Positions 7,418 to 15,024 are shown, counted from the stretch's first letter. The stretch is DNA of 15,024 bases from an uncultured Oscillospiraceae bacterium (GCA_900754515.1 CAAEDD010000086.1:1-15024); one strand, 5' to 3'. Notes: generated from the letters alone by a model not told the origin. Numbers and translations: made by a program.

Positions 7418-7494
7418 ACAACTAGTGCCAGCCGAGGTGACAACTTTGTCTGACTCAATACAAGAAAGGAGCATGCATCCTTCGCGGTGTAGCA

Positions 7495-8211
7495 ATGAAC
7501 ATGGAGCACAGAAAAAAAGCAGCGGAAATGACCGTTAAAGAACTGGCATCTTATATCGACCAGTCAGTTCTGAAACCCGAATTCACACAGGACGATATCC
7601 GCAGATATATACAGGAGGGCATTGACTACGGCTGCCGCACCGTATCCGTAAATCCAGCATCTCTGGATATCGCTGCAGAGCTTTGCGCGGACTCGGAAAC
7701 CAAGATCTGCGTAGTTTGCGATTTCCCCTTTGGCCTTTCCACCACGCGCTCTAAATGCCTTCAGGCGGAGGAATATTGCCGCAGAGGTGATATTTTTGAG
7801 CTTGACATTGTTGCAAACTATGGCTGGATAAGAAGCGGACTCTGGGACAAGGTCAAAGAGGACATCCAAGCTGTGGTCGAAGTATGCCATAAGTACGGCA
7901 CTGCGGTCAAGGTTATTCTTGAGACCGACGCTCTGACCCATGAGGAGATAGCCAAGGCCACCAGAGTTGCGGTTGAGGCGGGAGCTGATTTCGTAAAGAG
8001 CTCTACAGGCTTTTACACTGGTGGACCTTGTGTTGGCGCGACTGAGGAAGTGGTTGCTATCATGATGGAAAATACCGAGGGCAAAGCGAAGGTGAAAGGC
8101 TCCGGATGCATAAGGACCCGAGAGCACTTCCTCAAGCTCATAGATATGGGAATAGACCGGATGGGAATCGGCTACAAATCCACTCCCATTGTTCTTGGGC
8201 TCAGCAAATAA
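7495..8211 (+). CDS. DeoC-family aldolase (deoxyribose-phosphate aldolase-like)
   Basis: A 238-residue class I aldolase of the deoxyribose-5-phosphate aldolase family, cytoplasmic. The residues of the DERA catalytic centre are all present: D104 (in ELDIV), the Schiff-base Lys K168 in FVKSSTGF, and K201 in VKGSG. The phosphate-binding parts differ from ordinary DeoC. The usual GG before (I/V)RT reads GC (GSGCIRT, 203-208), and the C-terminal G-x-S-S loop reads GYKST (226-230). It is thus a paralogue, possibly with another aldehyde or keto-sugar substrate. The start is uncertain. The ATG at 7495 has only a modest GCGGTG ribosome site. An AAAGGAG at 7465..7471 is too far away. An in-frame ATG at 7528 would match the N-terminus of shorter DeoC proteins. 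It is the first gene of the rightward operon, ahead of a GH2 enzyme, a setting that suggests sugar catabolism rather than nucleoside salvage. No nucleoside phosphorylase or deoB is nearby. Confidence 0.9.
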   Translation: MNMEHRKKAAEMTVKELASYIDQSVLKPEFTQDDIRRYIQEGIDYGCRTVSVNPASLDIAAELCADSETKICVVCDFPFGLSTTRSKCLQAEEYCRRGDIFELDIVANYGWIRSGLWDKVKEDIQAVVEVCHKYGTAVKVILETDALTHEEIAKATRVAVEAGADFVKSSTGFYTGGPCVGATEEVVAIMMENTEGKAKVKGSGCIRTREHFLKLIDMGIDRMGIGYKSTPIVLGLSK

Positions 8212-8238
8212 TCATAGAAAATTTTCGAATTTAAGAGC

Positions 8239-8277
8239 ATTGGCGGCGGGAAATTCATACAATGTCCTGCCGCCAAT
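8239..8277 (+). promoter_or_regulatory. Hairpin between aldolase and GH2 genes
   Basis: A 13-base-pair stem (left arm 8239..8251, right arm 8265..8277, with one G-T pair) and a 13-base loop. It lies 27 bases after the aldolase stop and 30 before the GH2 ribosome site. No T-run follows, so it is not a standard intrinsic terminator. It may stabilise or process the message. The loop contains TCATACAA, eight bases of the candidate operator. Confidence 0.7.
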
Positions 8278-8317
8278 GGATATAAATGACTTACAAAAGT
8301 ATGCGCCGGAGGTACAT

Positions 8318-11293
8318 ATGCTGATACCAAATTACTTTGAAGATCCTTCCATTCTTCATATCGGTACAATGCCGGTATGTTCATATTTTGTTCCAGCCGG
8401 CAATGAACATGCCGCTCGTCTGCGGCGCGAATATTCAGAGTATTTCCACAGCTTGAATGGAAAGTGGAACTTTAAATTTATTGAAAATGTGCGTAGCCTG
8501 AGTACCCCGTATTGGGAGGAAGGCAGCAATTATGTCTGGGATTGCCAGATAGACGTGCCTTCTTCGTGGCAAACAAAAGGATTCGACAGAAATCAGTATA
8601 CAAACATACGCTATCCTTTCCCTTATGACCCGCCGTATGTTCCGTTTGTGAACCCTTGCGGCGCATATAAGCGTGATTTTCAATATCAAAAGCGCGCCGG
8701 GAAGCGCGCTATTCTTGCCTGTGAGGGTATTGACAGCTGCTACTACCTTTGGATAAACGGGCGGTTTGTGGGATACAGTCAGATATCATACAGCACAAGC
8801 CGCTTTGACATAACCGATCATATTAAAAACGGTGACAATACAATTAGCATACTTGTCCTTAAGTGGTGTGACGGCAGTTACTTTGAAGACCAGGACAAGT
8901 TCAGAATGTCGGGAATATTCAGGGATATCTACATTATTGAGAGGGATGAGTCCTGCATAGAGGATATCAAGGTCACCACGGATATAATGCCTCATGGGGC
9001 TGAGATAGCTGTGGGGCTGAGTTTATCCGGAGGGAATCCTGAGGTCCGCTATCGGCTCTTTTCACCCGGAGGAAACGTCATATCGTCCGGGATCTATGAG
9101 GATGGGCTCTCAATAAAGGTAGAATCGCCTAAGCTATGGACCGCTGAGACCCCCGAGCTTTATACCCTCCTGCTCCATTGCGGAACGGAATACATTGCTC
9201 AAAACGTTGGAATACGTAAGATATCAATTGATGAGGATCTCAGGATTTGTCTTAACGGAAGCCCTATAATCTTCAACGGAATGAACAGGCATGACAGTGA
9301 TCCGGGCACAGGGGCATACGCATCCTTTGAGCAGATTGAGCGTGATCTTCACATGATGAAGTCGTTCAATATAAATGCTGTCAGGACCTCTCATTATCCA
9401 CCCTGCCCTGCCCTACTGGACCTTTGTGATAGGCTTGGCTTTTATGTTATCGACGAGGCCTGCATAGAAACACATGGTGTCACTGCACTTTATGGCGAGG
9501 ATGCGGATTTCGGCCTGCTGGCTGACGACCCTGCATATGGCGAGTCCATTCTTGACAGGGTGCGCCACATGGTGCTCAGAGACATGAACCATCCATGCGT
9601 TCTTATTTGGTCAATGGGCAATGAAGCTGGATATGGCAGGAACTTTGTTGCCGCATTGGAGTGGACCAAGTCGACTGATCCGACAAGGCTTACCCATTAT
9701 GAGTCTTCCATTCACCCCTACAAAGAGAGTGAGTTCAGTACCGATTGTCTCGACGTATACAGCCGGATGTATCCAAGCATAGCTGAGATTGAAGAGTATT
9801 TTTCATCCCATCCTAAAAAGCCGCTTATTCTTTGCGAATACTGCCACTCGATGGGCAATGGCCCTGGAGACCTTGAGGACTATCGGCAGTGCATGAGACG
9901 GTATCCGGGTTTCTGCGGCGGGTTCATATGGGAATGGTGCGATCATGCCGTACTCGAGCATGATGAGAATGGACACGAGATATATCTATATGGCGGAGAC
10001 TTTGGAGACATCCCGAACGACGGCAATTTCTGCGTAGACGGCATGGTTTTTCCAAATCGGCGGCCGCACACAAGCTTGCACGAGTATAAGCAAGTGATAA
10101 GGCCAGTTAGATTGATTGACTATGACATAGCAGCCCACAGATTTGTTTTCGAAAATACCCGCGACTTCCTTAGCCCTGCTGATGACCTTCGCCTGCGATG
10201 CTATATGTTAGAAGACAACGTTGAGACTGAACTGTTTAGCCTTAAAGGCCAAGCAATTGATATTGCACCACACCAAAGCAGAAAATTCTATTTTGCCTAT
10301 TCTGAACCCACAAGTGATTTTGCATCCCTTGCTTTTAGGTGGTATAATAATCGAGAAGAGGATGTTGGACATGACCAGGTTATCATCAGAGAACCCACAT
10401 TCAGCCCTATTGCGTTGTCTGGTAACGGAGAGACCTGGACAGTATTTGAGAATGACCTAGAGAGCGTTGCAAGCTCCGGGCATCTTTGCGCAGTATGGAG
10501 CAAGGCTGATGGAATGCTGAAAAGCCTTACCCTTGGCAGCAACGTTGTTATGAAAGATGTCTCTCTTAACATATGGAGAGCGCCAACAGACAACGACATG
10601 TATATTCGCCGCGAATGGGAAGCGGCTGGATATGACAGAGTGATCTACCGCGCAAAATCATTTCACTCCAGCGTTAAGGACGGCGTATTTCAGATAAGCA
10701 GTCATGTTTCGGCAGGTGCGGTCTCCCTTCAAAACATATTTGAGGCCGACCTTGTCTGGAAGCTGACGGTTTCAGGAGCCATCGAGGTATCTGTATCTGC
10801 AATACGCAACACAGCAATGCCTTATTTACCCAGGTTTGGATGGAGGCTGTTCTTGCCTTCTGAGTTTTCGGCTGCAGATTACATAGGATTTGGACCATAT
10901 GAGAGTTATATAGACAAGCACCAAGCCTCTTTGTTTGGATGCTACCGCATGGAAATAGCGGAAGGGACAGAGCCATATATAAGGCCCCAGGAAAGCGGCA
11001 GCCATTGGAATTGCGCCCATTTGCAGGCGTGTGGTAAGTCGAGCCGCATTGAGGTGCGTTCGGATTCAAGATTCAGCTTTAATTTCAGCGAGTATACTCA
11101 GGAGGAACTGACTCAAAAGCGCCACTGGCATGAAGTCGTACCAAGCGGCTCCAGCGTATTGTGCGTGGATCTATTGCAGAGCGGAGTCGGTTCAAACAGC
11201 TGCGGACCGGAGCTGGATGCCAGATATCGCGCCGATAAGGAGAAAATAGCCGGCGTGTTTCAGTTCCTTTTATCAGGCACCAATATTAAATAG
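8318..11293 (+). CDS. Glycoside hydrolase family 2 beta-galactosidase-like enzyme (LacZ type, five-domain)
   Basis: A 991-residue cytoplasmic glycosidase of the long LacZ form. N-terminal jelly-roll and immunoglobulin-like domains occupy roughly 1-310. The TIM-barrel catalytic domain starts with FNGMNRHDSDPG (319-330) and SHYPP. The acid/base is E436 in IWSMGNEAGYG, the nucleophile E507 in LILCEYCHSMGN, and GGFIWEWCD follows. YGGDFGD and FCVDGMVFPNR are also conserved. The C-terminal beta-sandwich (Bgal_small_N type) begins near 725, with NIWRAPTDND, and ends with GVGSNSCGP. No signal peptide is seen, so the substrate must be imported. The frame is open further upstream, to a TTG inside the aldolase gene, but GGAGG five bases before the ATG at 8318 and the hairpin at 8239..8277 argue for 8318. 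GH2 members of this length are mostly beta-galactosidases. Other beta-glycosides are possible here, because the neighbours point to an unusual sugar. Confidence 0.93.
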   Translation: MLIPNYFEDPSILHIGTMPVCSYFVPAGNEHAARLRREYSEYFHSLNGKWNFKFIENVRSLSTPYWEEGSNYVWDCQIDVPSSWQTKGFDRNQYTNIRYPFPYDPPYVPFVNPCGAYKRDFQYQKRAGKRAILACEGIDSCYYLWINGRFVGYSQISYSTSRFDITDHIKNGDNTISILVLKWCDGSYFEDQDKFRMSGIFRDIYIIERDESCIEDIKVTTDIMPHGAEIAVGLSLSGGNPEVRYRLFSPGGNVISSGIYEDGLSIKVESPKLWTAETPELYTLLLHCGTEYIAQNVGIRKISIDEDLRICLNGSPIIFNGMNRHDSDPGTGAYASFEQIERDLHMMKSFNINAVRTSHYPPCPALLDLCDRLGFYVIDEACIETHGVTALYGEDADFGLLADDPAYGESILDRVRHMVLRDMNHPCVLIWSMGNEAGYGRNFVAALEWTKSTDPTRLTHYESSIHPYKESEFSTDCLDVYSRMYPSIAEIEEYFSSHPKKPLILCEYCHSMGNGPGDLEDYRQCMRRYPGFCGGFIWEWCDHAVLEHDENGHEIYLYGGDFGDIPNDGNFCVDGMVFPNRRPHTSLHEYKQVIRPVRLIDYDIAAHRFVFENTRDFLSPADDLRLRCYMLEDNVETELFSLKGQAIDIAPHQSRKFYFAYSEPTSDFASLAFRWYNNREEDVGHDQVIIREPTFSPIALSGNGETWTVFENDLESVASSGHLCAVWSKADGMLKSLTLGSNVVMKDVSLNIWRAPTDNDMYIRREWEAAGYDRVIYRAKSFHSSVKDGVFQISSHVSAGAVSLQNIFEADLVWKLTVSGAIEVSVSAIRNTAMPYLPRFGWRLFLPSEFSAADYIGFGPYESYIDKHQASLFGCYRMEIAEGTEPYIRPQESGSHWNCAHLQACGKSSRIEVRSDSRFSFNFSEYTQEELTQKRHWHEVVPSGSSVLCVDLLQSGVGSNSCGPELDARYRADKEKIAGVFQFLLSGTNIK

Positions 11294-11319
11294 TACGTCA
11301 GACACGGGAGTGTTACAGT

Positions 11320-12099
11320 ATGGGCTTTGATTTTACTGCAAAAGTAGACCCAAATGCGTCCAGAGCGATATACCTCCAGCTTCAAGACATAATGGAAGAC
11401 CAGATCAACACAAGAAAGCTGCGCCACGGTGAAATGCTGCCATCAGAAAATGAACTGTGCGACGCATATCATGTGAGCCGCACCACGGTCAGGCAAGCAT
11501 TCCATGAATTAGAGCAACAGGGAATGATCGTTCGCAAACAGGGCTTGGGCACTTTTGTGGCCGAGCAAAAGGTTGCACGCAGCCTTGGCAACCTATACAG
11601 CTTTACTGAGGATATGAAAAAAATCGGTATGACACCATCGTCAAAGATCCTCAGTTACAGGCTGGTGCGAAAAGATGAGTGCTCGTCTCCGTTGCAAAGG
11701 TTTAAGTCAGAGCGTCTGATAGAGGCCGTCAGGCTGAGGCTGGCCAATGACACCCCGCTGTTGCTGGAAAAGACGTTCCTATCCGTAGACCTCTGTCCAG
11801 ATCTATCCTGGGAGAGGCTTGAGAATAATGCGCTTTATTCCATTCTGTCGGAGCATTACGGCCTGAAACCACGCCGGGCAGTTGAGACTTACGAGGCAAT
11901 TATCATGACAGAGGAGGAAAGCAAGCTGCTCGACTGCGATAAGGGGCTGCCTGCTTTCCTGCTGAAGCGCTCCACCTGGGACCAGAATGAGGTCCTGATA
12001 GAATACACTACTTCGATTATGCCAAGCACCAGGTCAATGTTTGAAATAAATATGTACGAGGATAATGTGAAGATTTCTAGAAAAAGCACTATGCACTAA
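11320..12099 (+). CDS. GntR/HutC-family transcriptional regulator
   Basis: A 259-residue ligand-responsive DNA-binding protein, normally a repressor. The winged helix-turn-helix is at about residues 12-82: IYLQLQDIMEDQI, then GEMLPSENELCDAYHVSRTTVRQA-type recognition region (38-60), then the wing G-L-G-T-F-V (75-80). The UTRA effector domain follows from about 92 to 248 and would bind a sugar or sugar phosphate. A GGGAG nine bases upstream supports the start. It is 26 bases after the GH2 gene and 27 before the sensor kinase gene, so it belongs to the rightward operon and likely controls its own operon. The palindrome TTGTATGATACAA and its partial copy over the aldolase promoter are the best candidate binding sites, by inference. 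Confidence 0.95.
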   Translation: MGFDFTAKVDPNASRAIYLQLQDIMEDQINTRKLRHGEMLPSENELCDAYHVSRTTVRQAFHELEQQGMIVRKQGLGTFVAEQKVARSLGNLYSFTEDMKKIGMTPSSKILSYRLVRKDECSSPLQRFKSERLIEAVRLRLANDTPLLLEKTFLSVDLCPDLSWERLENNALYSILSEHYGLKPRRAVETYEAIIMTEEESKLLDCDKGLPAFLLKRSTWDQNEVLIEYTTSIMPSTRSMFEINMYEDNVKISRKSTMH

Positions 12100-12126
12100 C
12101 TGGAACTAAACTGAAGGAGGAGGGGC

Positions 12127-13869
12127 ATGAGGACAAAATCTTTTCACAAAAAACTTACGGTTTCTTATATCTACCTCCTTATTGCGGTTGCAGTTATAAT
12201 GCTTTTGGGCCTTGTGCTCACCGTGTGGGTCAGTGTGCTGCCCAGCATGAGAATTACCATGCAGAGCAAAGTGAATGAGCTTGGGAACCGTCTGGATGAA
12301 GAGTGCTCTTACCTCATGACCGCCATTGACTCAGCTTTTTTAAACATCAACAGCATTGACAGCACAATCCTGTTTTCAAGCGATACGGATAATCTGAAAA
12401 AGTATAATGCTATCAATAATCATCTCTATTTGACAAGGCAGATGTATGATGGCGTAGATATGTTTTTCCTATTCGATACAGAAGGAAAAGTGTATGCCGA
12501 CAGCTCCATTCTTGAGGCTGAACTGAGTTCCAGCTTCGATACGTCTTTGCATGAAGTTCTCGAGTCTGAGCATGGCAGAACCTACAGTTTTGGGCTGTAT
12601 GATCCATCTGATGAAGATGGCTTGGGGCCAGTCATACTCGTGGGCAAAATGCTCAGATACATTGATGATATACAAAAAATAGGATATCTTTATGCAATCG
12701 CAGATGGCAGCGTGTTAGACAAACTCTATGAGGAGCAGATGATCTCTAAGGGACAGAGGATCTATTTGCTCAACTCTGAGGGCGTTGTTCTGTCGTCCAC
12801 AGAGAAAGATGAACTGGGTACCGTTCTTGATATCTCGGGAGATGGAACCCGTGTTCTTACTGTAGCTGATGGCGGCCTGTGGCTTCGACAGCAAAAATAT
12901 GTGCCTTCTCTGCATGCAGAGCTGATACTGCTGATCCCTGCGCTAGAACTTTATAAGAGCAGCGGAATATCAGTGATCGTTGTTTTGGCAGCCCTCCTCT
13001 TCGGACTGGCCTTTGCAATCTACCAGGCAGGGATTATAACAAAAAGGACACTCTCTCCCCTGACGGCCCTCACAAATACAGCAAACGAAATAGCCGATGG
13101 AAATATGCAGGTTCGTTGTGCGGAAAGCTCTGAGAGCACAGAAATAGCCGTCCTATCAAAGAGCTTCAACAGTATGCTTGACAGAATAGAGCAGCTCATT
13201 GCAAGCCTTGATGCGGTACACAAAGAGAAACTCAGGACAGAGCTTGCGGTGCAGCAGAACAAAATTCAGCCGCACTTTCTCTATAACGTCTTGAACACCA
13301 TAAGCGCCCTGTGCCAGCTTGAAGAGAATGAGGATGCCTGCCGTATTTCTCACATGACCGCCGAATATTACCGTAGTGTTTTGAGTGATGGGCAGGATAT
13401 TGTGACGATTGGGCAGGAACTTGAGCATGTGCAGCTATACTTCGAAATAACCTCACACAGCCGCAGTGACGCTATTGCCTTTTCTCTTCAATGCGACCCA
13501 GAAGCAGTTATTCTGCCCATACCTAAGATGACAATACAGCCGCTGGTTGAAAATGCGGTTAAGCACGCATTTCGCAGCCCACGTGGCAATACTATTGACA
13601 TCTCAATATCAGTTAGCAGGAAGAGCCGGGTCAGAATATGCGTCAAAGACAATGGCATAGGGATGGATCTCAGCAGCTTTGACGACATCATTTCCGGCAG
13701 ATGTGAAGGCCACTTTGGGCTTTATAGTGTCAAACGTTGCCTGGAGCTTGTGTGCGGCAAGGATTATTCTTTCAGTGCCGAGAGTGCCCCGGGCAAAGGA
13801 ACTGCAATCATCATTGAGTATGATGCAGGTAATATTTCAAAAGATACGGGAGCCGGCAGTCCTACATAA
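12127..13869 (+). CDS. YesM-like sensor histidine kinase
   Basis: A 580-residue membrane sensor kinase of the His_kinase (YesM/LytS-like) class. A first membrane segment is at about residues 14-38, then an extracellular sensor region of about 240 residues, and a second membrane segment at about 280-303. A HAMP linker follows at about 303-355. The phosphoacceptor is H383 in IQPHFLYN. The ATPase domain shows the N box QPLVENAVKHAF (471-482), the G1 box DNGIGM (508-513), GHFGLYSV (528-535) and the G2 box APGKGTA (554-560). The sensor part is weakly recognisable and probably dCache-like. A strong AAGGAGGAGG precedes the ATG. The gene lies 29 bases before its response regulator. Kinases of this class next to CUT1 transporters usually sense an extracellular carbohydrate, sometimes via the binding protein. 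Confidence 0.95.
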   Translation: MRTKSFHKKLTVSYIYLLIAVAVIMLLGLVLTVWVSVLPSMRITMQSKVNELGNRLDEECSYLMTAIDSAFLNINSIDSTILFSSDTDNLKKYNAINNHLYLTRQMYDGVDMFFLFDTEGKVYADSSILEAELSSSFDTSLHEVLESEHGRTYSFGLYDPSDEDGLGPVILVGKMLRYIDDIQKIGYLYAIADGSVLDKLYEEQMISKGQRIYLLNSEGVVLSSTEKDELGTVLDISGDGTRVLTVADGGLWLRQQKYVPSLHAELILLIPALELYKSSGISVIVVLAALLFGLAFAIYQAGIITKRTLSPLTALTNTANEIADGNMQVRCAESSESTEIAVLSKSFNSMLDRIEQLIASLDAVHKEKLRTELAVQQNKIQPHFLYNVLNTISALCQLEENEDACRISHMTAEYYRSVLSDGQDIVTIGQELEHVQLYFEITSHSRSDAIAFSLQCDPEAVILPIPKMTIQPLVENAVKHAFRSPRGNTIDISISVSRKSRVRICVKDNGIGMDLSSFDDIISGRCEGHFGLYSVKRCLELVCGKDYSFSAESAPGKGTAIIIEYDAGNISKDTGAGSPT

Positions 13870-13898
13870 TCATATCAGCGGTCAGGCGGTGTTAACAT

Positions 13899-15020
13899 AT
13901 GCTTAAAGCTCTCATAGCGGACGATGATGAGATATTTGCTAAATATGTAAGGAAATGTGTTGACTGGGAGAGCCAGTGTACTGAGCTGCTTGGACGAGCA
14001 AGGAATGGCAGAGAAGCCATAAAAATGATCTCCGATATAAATCCCGATATAGTTATAATGGATGTCGAGATGCCCGAGATGAGCGGCCTGGAATGTATAG
14101 AGCAAATCCGCACAAGCTGCAGCCAGTGCCAGATCATACTTGTAACCGGCCATGACAAGTTTAAATACGCCCAACTAGGTGCTAGATTCGGTATAACAGA
14201 TATTTTACTCAAGCCGGTCGCCAAGACCAGCCTCGACATGGCTCTGCAGCGCACAGTAAATGAGTACTGGATGAACCGCCTATCTCAGCTGGCAGCCCGA
14301 AACCTCATGGATACATCTTATGTCGTCGATATATCTGCTGTTATGCAGGAGGATGCGCCTGAACAGACTGTTCTTGGACTGAGCAAGAAGTTGAGGTCGA
14401 GGCTAAACAACAACTCCCTTGACGATATACACGATATAATAATGCAATATGTGCATTGCATTGAAAACCACGGTATATCACAGGGAAGGAATATCTGGCT
14501 TTATTCCTTCGTGGCTCTGGTGTGTCTGGACAAGCTCCAGTGTATGGGTGGTGAAATGGTACCTCCTTTTGACAATAAACTCAATCTTCTCAGCCTAGTG
14601 CGGGATGGTATGCTTAAGGGTGAAGTAGCAAATGTGCTGCTTGACTTATGCCTTAAAGCAGGGAGAGCTTCAAAAGCTCGGTCAAAGGGCCGACAGACGG
14701 CTGATGAAATTTACGGTATAATAATGCAGAATTACCACGACCCTCATTTCAGTGTGGTTGATCTTGCTAACATGATGCATTTTCATGAGGGGTATGTACG
14801 CAGGGTTTTCAAAGAGGCATTTGGCAAGTCGCCGAACGCAGCACTCAAGGATATACGCATGGCGGAAGCGAAGAGACTGCTGACTGAAGGGCAGCTGCAA
14901 ATACAACAGGTATCTCGTCAGGTTGGCTTTGACGATGCTTCATACTTCAGCAAGTGCTTCAAGAGTTATTTCGGCTATTCTCCATCTGAAATGTTCTATA
15001 GAACCAATACAGAAGAATAA
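13899..15020 (+). CDS. YesN-like response regulator with AraC-type DNA-binding domain
   Basis: A 373-residue response regulator, cytoplasmic, partner of the kinase just upstream. The receiver domain covers residues 1 to about 120: acidic pair D8/D9, phosphoacceptor D55 in IVIMDVEMPEMSG, T83 and the conserved Lys K105 in LLKP. A middle linker of about 145 residues has no recognised domain. The C-terminal AraC-type domain with two helix-turn-helix units lies at about 268-370 (DLANMMHFHEGYVRRVFKEA, then QVSRQVGFDDASYFSKCFK and FGYSPSE). AGGCGGTG, seven bases before the ATG at 13899, is a one-mismatch ribosome site. Such proteins mostly activate adjacent sugar-transporter operons. The leftward operon, with its weak -35 box and upstream direct repeats, is the likely target. 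The gene ends four bases before the right edge of the window, so any terminator is outside. Confidence 0.95.
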   Translation: MLKALIADDDEIFAKYVRKCVDWESQCTELLGRARNGREAIKMISDINPDIVIMDVEMPEMSGLECIEQIRTSCSQCQIILVTGHDKFKYAQLGARFGITDILLKPVAKTSLDMALQRTVNEYWMNRLSQLAARNLMDTSYVVDISAVMQEDAPEQTVLGLSKKLRSRLNNNSLDDIHDIIMQYVHCIENHGISQGRNIWLYSFVALVCLDKLQCMGGEMVPPFDNKLNLLSLVRDGMLKGEVANVLLDLCLKAGRASKARSKGRQTADEIYGIIMQNYHDPHFSVVDLANMMHFHEGYVRRVFKEAFGKSPNAALKDIRMAEAKRLLTEGQLQIQQVSRQVGFDDASYFSKCFKSYFGYSPSEMFYRTNTEE

Positions 15021-15024
15021 GTAA

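Larger units (their letters stand above)
7140..7494. promoter_or_regulatory. Divergent control region between the two operons
   Basis: This 355-base stretch is clearly richer in A and T than the flanking genes and holds no supportable gene. It carries promoters for both operons, a palindrome with a partial second copy, and a spaced direct repeat, each listed separately. It would receive both regulators encoded in the rightward operon, the GntR-family protein and the AraC-type response regulator. No riboswitch or terminator-like structure was recognised here. Confidence 0.85.

Noticed and set aside
7473..7538. A 21-codon leader peptide gene overlapping the aldolase start
   Set aside because: The Shine-Dalgarno sequence is only one base from its ATG, too close for normal initiation, and the peptide has no run of regulatory codons. 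Kept only as part of a finding on initiation.
8239..8277. Intrinsic terminator after the aldolase gene
   Set aside because: The stem is strong but no T-run follows on either strand, and the GH2 gene follows closely with no promoter of its own seen.
8189..8317. Upstream extension of the GH2 gene by 43 codons from a TTG inside the aldolase gene
   Set aside because: It would read through a hairpin and lacks a ribosome site, while the ATG at 8318 has GGAGG at good spacing and gives the normal length.

Overview
The window looks like a sugar-use island from a Gram-positive anaerobe of the Bacillota, most likely a Clostridia-type gut bacterium. The grounds are an ABC sugar transporter with a lipoprotein binding protein, a YesM/YesN-type two-component pair, strong AGGAGG-like ribosome sites, roughly balanced base composition in the genes and an AT-rich spacer between the operons. 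The species cannot be told from the sequence alone.

The layout is two divergent operons that read away from a 355-base control region (7140..7494). The leftward operon (7139 down to 1 and beyond the window) holds, in transcription order, an extracellular sugar-binding lipoprotein, two CUT1-type permeases, a xylose-isomerase-like TIM-barrel enzyme, and three Gfo/Idh/MocA-family NAD(P)-dependent oxidoreductases. The last of these is cut by the left edge. After the binding-protein gene, spacings are only 13 to 37 bases. The rightward operon holds a DeoC-family aldolase, a cytoplasmic GH2 beta-galactosidase-like enzyme of 991 residues, a GntR/HutC-family repressor, a YesM-like sensor kinase and a YesN-like AraC-type response regulator, and ends at the right edge.

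The genes make a coherent set: import of a small glycoside, intracellular processing by GH2 cleavage and by oxidation, epimerisation and reduction of the sugar, aldol cleavage of some product, and two layers of control (repressor and two-component activator). The combination of a CUT1 transporter, a TIM-barrel isomerase and several Gfo/Idh/MocA dehydrogenases resembles known oxidative glycoside pathways that go through 3-keto sugars (E. coli ycjQRS; bacterial C-glycoside deglycosylation). The DeoC and GH2 partners are not part of those described systems. The substrate is unknown.

The control region holds signals not explained by the genes. An 11-base sequence (TATCATACAAC) overlaps the likely -10 box of both divergent promoters and is part of a perfect 13-base palindrome on one side. 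A 10-base direct repeat (AATTTGTGAA) occurs twice exactly 52 bases apart, about five helical turns. In each operon a strong hairpin without a T-run follows the first gene.
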